DNA of 64,000 nt, taken from the NCBI GenBank assembly GCA_965215765.1, contig OZ244118.1:2914001-2978000 (forward strand), written 5' to 3'. Shown here in pieces: positions 45,932 to 55,529 of the stretch. The position numbers and the translations under genes are program-made. Source of the stretch: G965212025 sp965215765. Lineage in GTDB: Bacteria; Pseudomonadota; Gammaproteobacteria; Poriferisulfidales; Oxydemutatoraceae. Position 1 is the first letter of the stretch. Every line of letters starts with the position of its first letter. Under the pieces are notes generated by a model. The model was not told where the DNA came from and did not search any database. It was given only the letters and a program-made list of their open reading frames with translations.

Positions 45932-46248
45932 TCTCAACTCCTCAGTTCTGCGTTGCCGAAGCGATCGACAGCCGCAAACAAAAAACAAAAAACAAAAAAT
46001 TACCATCGGATGTGGTATCTCATATATCGATATGGGTTTCGTACAACAGTCACTCCCACAATTGGGAAAACAAATATTTCTACGACCCCGTCCCTCATTA
46101 ACACCTTCTTGGCTGTGGGAGTAAATGAATTCACAAGCCTTCGGGGAAACGCAAAAGTATCCCCAAAAGCTAAAAAATTCAACGCAAGACTAAAAGAATC
46201 CTGATCAAATTACAAGCCATCTCAGCAATCCCGTCCCACATTAACAAC

Positions 46249-46308
46249 CGAACGCCATCTCTCTGGTCGCCTGTCGCTTGACAAGGTCGGCGAAGCGGTC
46301 TGCTCTGA
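46249..46308 (+). pseudogene. Nitroreductase 3' fragment, copy 3
   Basis: The same 60-bp tail of the nitroreductase gene as at 41965, here with a small deletion in the GTCTGGCG region. It marks the left end of the third segment copy, which carries the intact hemL-purM-purN genes. Confidence 0.8.
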
Positions 46309-46427
46309 CTCCCGCACCAACACCGACGCACACTCAAGGCTGAAGGTGAATAGCCGCGACGCTTTGTTCCTCACGACAACTCAGCACCACTTGCGTGGGT
46401 TTGCCGGTTTTTGCAAAGCTTCGTGCG

Positions 46428-47747
46428 CTAAATTTCTGGCGTCCGGGTCTTGGTGCTCTGGATTTCCTGAAAGGTGGCGTGCGCGGCAGCGATGGTTTTT
46501 TGAATATGCGCCTCCTCGTGAGCTGCTGAAACGAAACCCGACTCAAAAGCTGACGGTGCCAAATGGATTCCGCGTCTCAACATGCCGCTATGGAAGCGGC
46601 CAAACAGCTCGGTGTCAGTTGTTTTGGCGGTGGCGAAATCTGAAACCGGGTGCGGTGAAAAAAAGCAACCAAACATGCCACCTTCCGAATCGCATTGAAA
46701 AGCAATGTCGTTGCTGGCGGCGGCCACCCGTAGCCCCTCACAAAGATCCTGCGTCCGCTTCGTCAGTTCTTCGTAAAAACCGGTTTTGCCAATCAGCGAA
46801 AGCGTTTTGATTGCTGCTGCGGTGACCACCGGGTTCCCGGACAAAGTCCCGGCCTGGTAGACCGATCCAGAAGGTGCCAGTTCCCGCATCAGATCGCTTC
46901 TCCCGCCGAAAACGCCGAAGGGCAACCCGCCACCTGCCACTTTTCCCAAGGTGCTCAGGTCAGGCAGGACACCAAGCAAAGATTGGGCACCTCCCGCAGC
47001 CACGCGAAAGCCGCTCATGACCTCGTCGTAAATCAATACGCTCCCGGCCTCGCTGCAAAGTGTCCGCATGGTCTGGAGAAATTCCGGGTGACCACGAACC
47101 AATCCCATATTCCCGGCAATAGGCTCGACGATCACCGCCGCCACTTCCTTGCCATATTTTGCAAACGTTTTCGTAAGCGTGTCGGTGTCGTTATATGGCA
47201 ACACGAAAGTGTCGCTCACGGTCGCTGCCGGAACACCGGGCGACCCGGGCAGGCCGAAAGTCACGACGCCAGAACCAGCACCGGCGAGCAAGGCGTCAGC
47301 GTGTCCGTGATAGCAACCGTCAAACTTTATGATTCGGTTTCTGTCGGTGTGGCCACGCGCCAGGCGAATCGCACTCATGGTGGCCTCCGTTCCGGAATTC
47401 ACCATACGCAGCATTTCCAAAGTCGGAAAAAAGCTGCGGATCGCTTCCGCCAACTGCGTTTCCTTTCTGGTGGGTGCCCCAAAACTCAAACCCTCAGACG
47501 CTGATTGTGAGACCGCCGCAACCACTTCCGGGTGGGCATGTCCCAGAATTGCAGCACCCCAGGAACCAACGAAGTCCACGTATTCGTTGCCGTCAACGTC
47601 AAAAATCAACGGTCCTTTGCCACGTGCAATAAAAAGCGGTGTGCCATGAACAGCACGGAATGCGCGTACCGGAGAATTGACGCCGCCCGGGAGGATCTCG
47701 CACGCCTGAGCGTACAACGCTTGAGATTGTCTGGTCGTTCCTGTCAT
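46428..47747 (-). CDS. hemL: Glutamate-1-semialdehyde 2,1-aminomutase
   Basis: A PLP enzyme making 5-aminolevulinate for heme in the C5 pathway. About 439 residues. EILPGGVNSPVRAF at the start, GSWGAAILGHAHPEV, MVNSGTEATMSAIRLARG, the DEVMSGFR aspartate for the pyridine nitrogen, the PLP lysine in STLGKVAGGGLPFGVFGG and QAGTLSGNPV are all present. ATG 47747 is chosen; the frame extends to 47762. This is the only intact copy of three. Confidence 0.96.
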   Translation of the reverse strand: MTGTTRQSQALYAQACEILPGGVNSPVRAFRAVHGTPLFIARGKGPLIFDVDGNEYVDFVGSWGAAILGHAHPEVVAAVSQSASEGLSFGAPTRKETQLAEAIRSFFPTLEMLRMVNSGTEATMSAIRLARGHTDRNRIIKFDGCYHGHADALLAGAGSGVVTFGLPGSPGVPAATVSDTFVLPYNDTDTLTKTFAKYGKEVAAVIVEPIAGNMGLVRGHPEFLQTMRTLCSEAGSVLIYDEVMSGFRVAAGGAQSLLGVLPDLSTLGKVAGGGLPFGVFGGRSDLMRELAPSGSVYQAGTLSGNPVVTAAAIKTLSLIGKTGFYEELTKRTQDLCEGLRVAAASNDIAFQCDSEGGMFGCFFSPHPVSDFATAKTTDTELFGRFHSGMLRRGIHLAPSAFESGFVSAAHEEAHIQKTIAAAHATFQEIQSTKTRTPEI

Positions 47748-47785
47748 GCGACTATCAAGCACTCGCAGGACTGGATTTACAAGGA

Positions 47786-48010
47786 TTAAACTTCGATCTC
47801 AAAAGTTGCATTCAGGTCACATTTCTCCCAGAATGAGGTGTTATCAAATTTCTTTTGAACAACGTGCTCCTTTCTCCCGCCCTCATCACAAAGGATGATA
47901 TTACAGTAGCTTTTGAGCTGGCTGGTACGCCGAGATCGTATTTTGCCGGTGCCCGGAAGCATCGCTAAAGAAGAAGAGATCAGCTTGGCAGTGCAGGATA
48001 TTTGTGTCAC
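47786..48010 (-). CDS. Possible small ORF upstream of hemL
   Basis: A 74-codon frame (or 57 codons from 47959) ends 38 bp before hemL on the same strand, with KSYCNIILCDEGGRKEHVV. No family is recognised and no clear ribosome site is seen. It occupies most of the 335-bp interval between hemL and divergent purM, which otherwise holds nothing evident. Confidence 0.25.
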   Translation of the reverse strand: MTQISCTAKLISSSLAMLPGTGKIRSRRTSQLKSYCNIILCDEGGRKEHVVQKKFDNTSFWEKCDLNATFEIEV

Positions 48011-48082
48011 TCAGACAGCATCAGAGAGACTTGGCTGCTTTTGTTTTGCGGTCTTGCGAACTCTCTCAGTAACCAATAGCAC

Positions 48083-49102
48083 ATGACTCTCACCTACCGG
48101 GACGCGGGTGTGGATACCGAGCGCGCTCAGACCTTGGTGAAGCGAATAAGCGTGTACGCGGAAAAAACACGCAGGCCAGGTGTTATCTCGAAGCTGGGCG
48201 GCTTTGCCGGCTTGTTCAGAATGCACGATCTGCACTACGAGAATCCGGTTTTGTTGACCACCACCGATGGCGTAGGAACCAAACTTTTACTTGCCAGGCA
48301 ACTTGCTGACTACTCGCAAATCGGCATAGACCTTGTCGCCATGTGCGCCAATGACGTGCTGGCGGGAGGTGGTGAGCCACTGCTTTTTCTGGACTACATC
48401 GCCTGCGGGAAACTGTCTCCCCGCACCTTGGAGATAATGATATCGGGGATGGCTGAAGGATGCGAGCGTGCCGGTTGCGCTTTGACCGGTGGCGAGACGG
48501 CGGAATTGCCTGGCATGTACGAGGCAGACAGCAGTGATCTTGCCGGTTTTATGGTCGGTGTGGCCGAGGAAAAGCATTTGCTCGGTGCACATCGCGTGGA
48601 AACAGGAGACTTGGTCATCGGGCTCGCGTCCAACGGTGTACACGCCAACGGCTTTTCTCTGGTAAGAAAAGTTCTTGAAGTCAGCGGTGCCAACCTGAAC
48701 GACCCGTTTGGCGAAAACACTTTGGGATCGGAACTGCTCAAAGCGACAAGCATTTACGTCAAAGACTTGTTGCCTCTGGTTCCAGACGGCGGCCTGCACG
48801 CACTTTCTCATATCACGGGCGGCGGAATAGCCGAGAACCTCCCCAGAGTTTTGCAAGCCGGACAAGCGGCGCGCATTTCCACTGACGCCTGGCCAAGACC
48901 GGAAATTTTCAACTGGCTGCAAAAAACCGGTGACATCAGTGAAGATGAAATGCTGCGCGTGTTCAATTGCGGAGTTGGCATGATCGCGATCGTGTCGCGC
49001 GATGCGCAGGAGCTTGTGATGTCAAGCCTTTCTCGGACACCCGCCTGGGTCATTGGCGAAATCGTACGGCATGACGGGTCGGCACAGGTGTTTTTTGAAT
49101 AA
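48083..49102 (+). CDS. purM: Phosphoribosylformylglycinamidine cyclo-ligase
   Basis: AIR synthetase of purine synthesis, 339 residues. TYRDAGVDTERA at the start, LLTTTDGVGTKLLLA, GIDLVAMCANDVLAGGGEPL, ALTGGETAELPGMY and GLASNGVHANGFSLVRK are classic PurM blocks. The C-terminal end (VFFE) overlaps purN. It is divergent from hemL. Two earlier segment copies carry only its 3' end. Confidence 0.96.
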   Translation: MTLTYRDAGVDTERAQTLVKRISVYAEKTRRPGVISKLGGFAGLFRMHDLHYENPVLLTTTDGVGTKLLLARQLADYSQIGIDLVAMCANDVLAGGGEPLLFLDYIACGKLSPRTLEIMISGMAEGCERAGCALTGGETAELPGMYEADSSDLAGFMVGVAEEKHLLGAHRVETGDLVIGLASNGVHANGFSLVRKVLEVSGANLNDPFGENTLGSELLKATSIYVKDLLPLVPDGGLHALSHITGGGIAENLPRVLQAGQAARISTDAWPRPEIFNWLQKTGDISEDEMLRVFNCGVGMIAIVSRDAQELVMSSLSRTPAWVIGEIVRHDGSAQVFFE

Positions 49103-49793
49103 AGAGACGGAGAAAGGCCGAACACGCCTTTTGGTCATGATCTCCGGACGCGGCAGTAATATGCGGGCTATTACTTCCCACCTGGAGCGCGGAAAAATCG
49201 CCGCTCAGCTTGTCGCGGTTATTAGTGACCGGGACGATGCCCCGGGGCTCCAATATGCCCGCATTCACAGTCCGGCAACAGGAGTCGTTGCCAAAAGCCG
49301 CTATAGGGAAAAAAGTGCCTTCAACGAAGCACTGGGGGATGCTGTTGCCTCCTACGAACCAGATTTGATTGCCTTGGCAGGTTTTATGAGCATATTGAAC
49401 GCCGAATTCCTGTCTCGCTTTTCTGGACGCGTTTTGAACATTCACCCCGCTTTGCTACCTGACTTCAAGGGTCTGAATACTCATCAAAGAGTGATTGAGG
49501 CTGGTGCCAGTGAGCACGGATGTACAACGCATTTTGTTTCAGAAGAGCTGGATGCCGGACCATGCGTGTTGCAGGAACGCTTCTCGCTACACAGGAAACG
49601 CAACAACTTGAATAGCAAAGTACTTGCGGAACGCGTGCTCGCACTTGAGCACCAAATCTATCCGGCCACAATACAGCTTTTTTGTGATGGGCGACTGAGA
49701 ATGGAAGCAGGAAAGGCACTCGTGGATGGCAAGGTGTTACACAAGCCAATGCCGCTCACAGCACCATTGGCAAAACTGTTGCCGCTTAAGTAA
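49095..49793 (+). CDS. purN: Phosphoribosylglycinamide formyltransferase
   Basis: Transfers formyl from 10-formyl-THF to GAR in purine synthesis. About 232 residues. The substrate loop is MISGRGSNMRAI, ALAGFMSILNAEFL follows, the catalytic block is NIHPALLPDFKGLNTH, and HFVSEELDAGPCVLQ carries the last catalytic Asp. The start is probably TTG 49095, overlapping the purM stop; ATG 49071 would overlap more. The C-terminus is longer than usual and has diverged from the two pseudogene copies. Confidence 0.94.
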   Translation: MNKETEKGRTRLLVMISGRGSNMRAITSHLERGKIAAQLVAVISDRDDAPGLQYARIHSPATGVVAKSRYREKSAFNEALGDAVASYEPDLIALAGFMSILNAEFLSRFSGRVLNIHPALLPDFKGLNTHQRVIEAGASEHGCTTHFVSEELDAGPCVLQERFSLHRKRNNLNSKVLAERVLALEHQIYPATIQLFCDGRLRMEAGKALVDGKVLHKPMPLTAPLAKLLPLK

Positions 49794-49814
49794 CACGCCG
49801 TCGTCCTTGTCTGA

Positions 49815-50104
49815 CTCAGAGCCGTCGTCGCTAACCGCACCCTTCTGCCTATAAACCTATTAACTCGCTGCCCTTTTCTCGGGCTGCTGCTTGGCAGCTT
49901 CTAGCGGACTGCACCACCCAGAAGCACCCTGATTCTGAAACGTGAGACGCTTGGCATTGTGGTCTCACGAGCAACAATCACACGAATCGTATCGGATACA
50001 CACAAACGTTCATGCCTGACTCAGAGCGTCGTCGCTAACCGCACCCTTCTGCCTAAAAACCTATTAACTCGCTGCCCTTTCCTCGGGCTGCTGCTTGGCA
50101 GCTT
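49815..50104. repeat. 204-bp tandem duplication of the Ig-like gene 3' end
   Basis: GCTTCTAGCGGACTGCACC and its flanks occur at 49897 and 50101. The first copy carries the last 30-odd codons of paralog 3 (including the SRFRIRVLLGGAVR-type end) detached from any gene. It starts just after the purN stop. Confidence 0.88.
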
Positions 50105-51973
50105 CTAGCGGACTGCACCGCCCAGAAGCACCCTGATTCTGAAACGTGAGACGGTTGGCATTGCGGTCTCACGAGCAACAATCACACGAATCGTATCGGA
50201 TATGCCCGAACGTTCATGTCTGACTTCAACGACAAAGTTTCCGGTTAGCTGTTGACCATCAAGTCGAGCTTCAATCACAACGCTCTTCGCCATGCTTGTC
50301 TGAGTACTGTTGTTATCGAATGCTACATTCATACCTGTCGTGGGGTTGGAAAGGAGCCAACTCAAGTCAGCACCACCTCCACCACCTTTAGCCGTGAGCG
50401 AGACCATGGTCGCAAGTGCGCCAGGCTCCAAATTCAGCGGTGGCGTTTCGGTTAGCGATGACTTTCGGTAAAAGATGACAGGACCCTCTGGAAGGTATCT
50501 GACCGTCACAAGATATGTACTGCTCCCGTCAAACCCATCTGTAACCTGGACGGTGAAAGTCCTGACGATATCCACCTCAGAGGATGGAGTGGGTCCCTCA
50601 AAGCTGACAGTTGCCGAACTTCCTGTCGTTGTTGTCGTCGTCTCTGTCGTGGATCCGTCTATCACAAAACCCACTGTTGAATCATCCGAACTCACATCAT
50701 CAATGGTCCAAGTCAGCGTTCCAACTCCCACTTCATCTTTGACCATAAGACTTATGCGAGTGGTGGTTTCTCCAACAGGCAAGAGCAACGTACGCCCGGC
50801 AGCACCCGACAGTTGTCGCTGAGTGAAATCCCGGCGCTGCCGTCGTGACCCGTCATCAATCGTGATGACGGGAGGCACGTTTTTTACGCTAACAAAAACC
50901 GCGCTGCTCGTACTGTTGCGATCCGAGTTCGTTAGTGACAGAACATAGCTCCCAATAAGTGTTGAGCGAAAATCCTGCAAATAGGCGGTGAATCTCGCAG
51001 TCGTACCCATTGCTGTTGGAGGCGTAACAACAACGTTAACAGCGCTCGTCACGCCCCACTCAAAGCCTTCTTCTTTTTGCCCAAGCCTAGCCGTGTCCGA
51101 TGCCTCGAATGTATGTACAGCTGACGTGACTCCCGATTCTCGCCTTGTCAACGTGAACATCGGCGTACTCTCTTCCACATCAAAAGTCACGATAACCGTA
51201 TCGCTTAGCCCACCCTCGTCCGTCACAGTGAGAGTAAAAGACCCCGTCGTGCTGGCAGGCGACGGTCTCTCAAAGCTGGCCAAGGCACTTGACCCCGTAG
51301 CCGTTTCCCCCAGCTCCCCATCCACGACAAACCTTAGGGTGCTTTGACCCTCCATAGCCACAGTTCCCCAAACCAACTTGTCTGCCTCAAAGTCATCCCC
51401 ACCTATGACAGTGAAAGGTGCCGTTGCCAAATTTGGCGAAACAGTAAACTTTGTATCAGGTGACCGACCGTCTATTGACACAATCATCGGTGCCTCGTTC
51501 CGATTTATCCTGACATACACATAAAAAGGCTTCTCAGAAGAAAGCGAACCATCATAAAGCTTCAACTCGAACATTCTGTCGCAGTAAACATTACTGGAAT
51601 CGACACTGGCAAAAACAGCCAACTTTTGTATAAAGCGCACCTGAACTGACGCCGAGCCGGTTAACTCCGTTAACCCGTTGCTCACAAATGTCACAGTAGT
51701 GTCAGTTGATGAAAGACCTCGGATTGGAACCGTAGCCACAGTCCATCTCAGACCGGTCGAGCTTTCACCCGGTTCCAGGACTGTGCTGTAGGTAAACGTA
51801 CTAACCGTCCTGTAGGAAATTACGGTCTGATCTATGGCTCCAACAATAGTCGGTGGGGTGGCGGAGCCTTGAGCCAAAACATTCTGTGACCCGGCAAAAA
51901 ATGTAGCGCACAAAACAGCAAGGCTTGCTACCTTTCTGCAATGCAAAAAAGACCAAGAAAATTTTGTGCGCAC
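50105..51973 (-). CDS. Large secreted Ig/cadherin-like repeat protein, paralog 3
   Basis: A 622-residue, shorter and more diverged paralog. The signal peptide (KVASLAVLCATFFAGSQNVLA) and C-terminus SRFRIRVLLGGAVR are conserved. About four beta-repeat domains follow, with RNEAPMIVSIDGRSPD and NVPPVITIDDG as linkers. An extra Arg/Gln-rich stretch (RRQRRDFTQRQLSG) sits between domains and is absent from the other paralogs. Start GTG 51973 is preceded by GGAGGAG. Confidence 0.8.
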   Translation of the reverse strand: MRTKFSWSFLHCRKVASLAVLCATFFAGSQNVLAQGSATPPTIVGAIDQTVISYRTVSTFTYSTVLEPGESSTGLRWTVATVPIRGLSSTDTTVTFVSNGLTELTGSASVQVRFIQKLAVFASVDSSNVYCDRMFELKLYDGSLSSEKPFYVYVRINRNEAPMIVSIDGRSPDTKFTVSPNLATAPFTVIGGDDFEADKLVWGTVAMEGQSTLRFVVDGELGETATGSSALASFERPSPASTTGSFTLTVTDEGGLSDTVIVTFDVEESTPMFTLTRRESGVTSAVHTFEASDTARLGQKEEGFEWGVTSAVNVVVTPPTAMGTTARFTAYLQDFRSTLIGSYVLSLTNSDRNSTSSAVFVSVKNVPPVITIDDGSRRQRRDFTQRQLSGAAGRTLLLPVGETTTRISLMVKDEVGVGTLTWTIDDVSSDDSTVGFVIDGSTTETTTTTTGSSATVSFEGPTPSSEVDIVRTFTVQVTDGFDGSSTYLVTVRYLPEGPVIFYRKSSLTETPPLNLEPGALATMVSLTAKGGGGGADLSWLLSNPTTGMNVAFDNNSTQTSMAKSVVIEARLDGQQLTGNFVVEVRHERSGISDTIRVIVARETAMPTVSRFRIRVLLGGAVR

Positions 51974-52118
51974 TCTATAGCTCCTCCGCCCAAGACACGG
52001 CTACCGGGCATTCACTTGAATCCCCGGCAACTAAGTCAAGAAGCAAATCGTACCACTGACCGCACCCCTCTGCCTATAACTCGCAACCCTTTCTTTGGGT
52101 TGCCGGGGCTAGTAGCTT

Positions 52119-54669
52119 CTAGCGAACTGCCCCGCCCAGAAGCGCCCTGATTCTGAAGCGCGAGACGCTTGGAAGAGGCTCACGAGTAACAGTAACGGTA
52201 ACCGAATCGGATACATCCGAGCCTCCATGCCTGACTTCTACGACAAAACTTCCGGTTAGCTGTTGGGCTCCGGGTTGAGCTTCAACATCAACGTTCTTTG
52301 CCATGCTTATCTGAGTGCTGTTGCTATCAGCAAATACCACACTCAAACTTGTCGTGATACGGGAAAGGCTCCAAGTCAAATCAGCACCGCCGCCTCCACC
52401 ACTTGCCGTGAGCGGGATGGTCGTGGCCACCGCGGAGTCGCCAGGCTCCAGTGTCAGCATTAGCGTTTCAGCAAGTGACGACCCTTGGTAAAAGATGAAA
52501 GGACCCCCATCTGGAAGGTATCTAACCGTCGCCAGAGCGGTGCTGCTCCCGCCAAACCCATCTGTGACCTGGGCGGTGAAAGTAGCGACAGTATCCACCT
52601 CTGAGGATGAATGGGGTGGCCCCTCAAAGCTGACGATTGCCGAACTTCCTGTCGTAGTTGTCGTTGTTTCTGTCGTGGATTCGCCCACCATAAAAGACGC
52701 TGTTGAACCTGCACTCACATCAACAATCGTCCAAGTCAGCGTTACAACTCCCGTTTTATCTTCGGCTGTAAAACTTATGAGGGTGGTTATTTCCCCAACA
52801 GGTAAGAGCAATATACCGTCGGTAACGTCTTGAACCGTGATGACGGGGGTCACATTTGCCACACTGACCATGACAACACTATTCGTGCTGTTTCCATCTG
52901 CGTTTGCCACTGTCAGAACGTAGCTCCCATCAAGCCGGGAAACGACATCCTGCAAAGTGGCGGTGAATACCGCAGTCTCACCCTTTGTTGATGAAGGCGT
53001 AACAACAACGTTATCAGTGCTGCCCACAGTCCATGTGAGACTCGCGCTCTGTCCAAGCCCGTGTGAAGCACTAAACGTAACCGAATTGCCTTCCGAGATT
53101 GGTTGCGAATCTGTCGGCATGAACGTTGGCGCGCTTTCCCTCGGATTAACAGTCACGTTAACCCGGCCTGTTTCACCCAAGCTATCGCTCACCATGAGAT
53201 CAAAAGATACCACGGTTGCAGTCACCGCTCTCTCTAAACTGGCAACGGCATTTGTCCCCGTAGCTGTCGTCCGCAGCTCATCACTCACGACAAACCTCGC
53301 GGTGCTTTGACCCGCAACTCCATCGCTAATCACCCATGTCAAGTTTTCTGGCTCCAAAATCATCATCCGCCGTGACAGGAAACATCACAACCGTCAAGTT
53401 TGGCGAAACGGTGAAGTTGACATTGCCTTCACTATCAGGAGTCTGCCCGTCTACCGACATAATCACAGGATGCTGATTTTCTGCTATCACCACAGTCACC
53501 ATTGACCGTGCAGTCGCGAGACCGTCAGAGAACGTGAGAGTGAATGTTCTTGTGGTGGCACCATCATCAAAGGCATTCACTGCTTGACTAAAGCGCACCT
53601 GGACTGATGCCGTGCCAGTTGACCTCGTTGCTCTATTCACGAACACCGCAGTGCTCTCGGCTCCAACCCCGCCAACCAGATTCCAGATCAGATCTTCCGG
53701 TCTATCACCCGGATCAAGGTCGCCTGCATTAAACGTAAATGTACTTACCGCCTGCTACTCGGAGATGGAAAGCGGCTCTGCTGAGGATCCGGTGATGACC
53801 GGAGTTGAGTTGGGTACATTCCTGACTGTCACACCAACCCTGCCGGAAAATCCAATGTCAACATCGGTGGCTACGACTTCAAAAGCCGTTGCAACGAACC
53901 CGTTGTCTGGATCCGGGCGTGTGAAACGAACCTTCACAGGTAAGGGAACATCAGTTGTCACTATTGACAAAGTGTCTGTTGTACTCTCATCACTCTTGAC
54001 AAACGCCGCTTCACCAATGAGAGGTGCAGTAAGAGGTGCATCAAACGACAGTGTGACCGTCGCCGGGTACACTGTGGAAAGCCGTACCACAAAATCAGTT
54101 GAAGGAACCCTCTGGTGTGAATCAACAACAAGCGAATCCATACCAAACGTCGGTGGGATATCGGCGGCAACACTAACCGCGAAAGTCCAAGTGCTGGCAA
54201 CCTGCTCGCCGCCTGTTGTGTTGGTGCCTAAGGCTTGCACCACAAACATGTCATTGGCACCTAAGCCAATGGGTTCACCAGGAGGGGAAAACGTATACGA
54301 AACTGTGAGCATTGTGCCTCGGGTGGTCGCAGCAGTTCTCCCGTCAGCCAACACAAAGACAGCAATTCCGGAGCTCGGCATTGACGCAAAATTCCAGCCT
54401 GTTTGTTCAAGATCAGTTCTCAGAGTGGACCCCGAAGTCTCCAGAAGCCACGTAGCCGCCGGCTCTTCTCTGCTCAATTGGATCCTACGAGTAGCAGCTT
54501 CGTTGTCTGCAAGAGAACCCCTGACAGGAAGAACGGTGGCAGGAGAAATGATGGCGAAACCTTCCTGAGCCAAAACATTCGACGATCCGGCAAAAAAAGC
54601 AGCGTACAAAACAGCAAGGCTTACCACCTTCCCGCAATGTAAAAAAGACCAGGAAAGTTTCGTGCGCAT
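52119..54669 (-). pseudogene. Ig/cadherin-like repeat protein, paralog 4, interrupted
   Basis: A full-length homolog of paralogs 1 and 2 with the common signal peptide and SRFRIRALLGGAVR end, split into three frames. A TCG-to-TAG change near 53756 (after LSISE) halts the first part, compared with SIHESQTV in paralog 1. A one-base insertion near 53345 (GATGATGATTTTGG) shifts the frame between DDDFGARKLD and LEPENLTW. The reading frame is otherwise well kept, so the damage is recent or the locus is switched off reversibly by recombination. A sequencing error could explain one lesion, hardly both. Confidence 0.75.
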
Positions 54670-54799
54670 TCTCAACTCCTCAGTTTTGCGCTGCCGAGGT
54701 GAACGACAGCCGCAAACAAAAAACAAAAAATTACCATCAGATGTGGCATCTCGCATACCCACGCATTTCGTACAACATTCATGCGTACATTGGCTAAAT

Positions 54800-55043
54800 A
54801 AAGAACTTGGGTGCTACAACCTGGATACGGCACTCACCCTAAAACACATCGCTAAAACATGGCTTCCAAGACATCGAGCGGCTCCTAAAGGCCAAGCAAG
54901 TTCAACTTGAGGACATAAAGCACTTAAGCAAGGATTACGCCCCTTTTACAAATCCGAAACAGAAAATCGTTCCCCCTTGCAACGACCAGAATCAAGCAAG
55001 ACCCGATCGCGCGCGGTTACAACACGGGGTCTGCGGCTTGTAA
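54800..55043 (+). pseudogene. Possible decayed ORF of unknown type
   Basis: The plus strand reads LGCYNLDTALTLKHIAKT in one frame, and after a one-base shift HGFQDIERLLKAKQVQLEDI and HLSKDYAPFTNP to a TAA at 55043. The composition (amphipathic helices, Lys and Glu rich) is protein-like. I do not recognise it. The remainder of 54670-55106 holds the start region of paralog 4 and nothing else evident. Confidence 0.35.
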
Positions 55044-55106
55044 ACACCCGAAAATGACAATTCCCTGCAAGTCTCAAAACCCTTTGGGCGCGATCGCCCT
55101 GGGGAC

Positions 55107-55529
55107 TCAACTGCTTTCCTTAAACTCAATTTCGTATTCAATTTTGGCGGTTTTTGCGAGCATCGAAGCGACAGATGACAGTTTTTTCATTGACAGGCTG
55201 ACAATCGCTTCCACTTCCTCTTTGTCTATCCCAAGGCCGGTGACGACATACAACAGGTCTATGTGCGTGAAAACCGCAGGCTGCTGATCGGCGCGCCGTG
55301 CCTGAATGCGGATTTCCAGCCCTCGCAAGTCCCGGTTTCTTTGCTTGAGCGTGCTGACCAGGTCAAAAGCATTGCACCCGCCAAGCCCTATCAGCACCAT
55401 TTCCATAGGTCTCGCTGCCAGATTGCGACCTCCCGCTGCTGGCGCGCCATCCATGACAACGCAGTGACCGCTACCGGTCTCACCAACGAAGCTCATGTCT
55501 CCGTACCACTTGACCTTGCTTTCCATCAT
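55107..55529 (-). CDS. OsmC-family protein (YhfA-like)
   Basis: A 140-residue OsmC-fold protein. LIGLGGCNAFDLVSTLKQRN contains the first conserved Cys and FTHIDLLYVVTGLGI the usual core strand. The second family Cys, expected in a K-x-C-S-V-A motif, is Ser here (MKKLSSVASML), so the two-cysteine peroxidase chemistry of Ohr/OsmC is unlikely. ATG 55529 overlaps the ABC ATPase stop by 4 bp, so it is the last gene of the importer operon. Confidence 0.85.
   Translation of the reverse strand: MMESKVKWYGDMSFVGETGSGHCVVMDGAPAAGGRNLAARPMEMVLIGLGGCNAFDLVSTLKQRNRDLRGLEIRIQARRADQQPAVFTHIDLLYVVTGLGIDKEEVEAIVSLSMKKLSSVASMLAKTAKIEYEIEFKESS

Noticed and set aside
39499..46000. Long plus-strand frames opposite the Ig-like genes (for example 39829-40464 and 45042-45830)
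   Set aside because: They mirror the Thr/Val/Ser codon pattern of the minus-strand genes, recur in each paralog and lack ribosome sites. The minus strand has signal peptides and domain pattern.
53612..54568. 318-codon plus-strand frame as an alternative to broken paralog 4
   Set aside because: The minus strand aligns with paralogs 1 and 2 throughout; the plus frame is the same antisense artefact.
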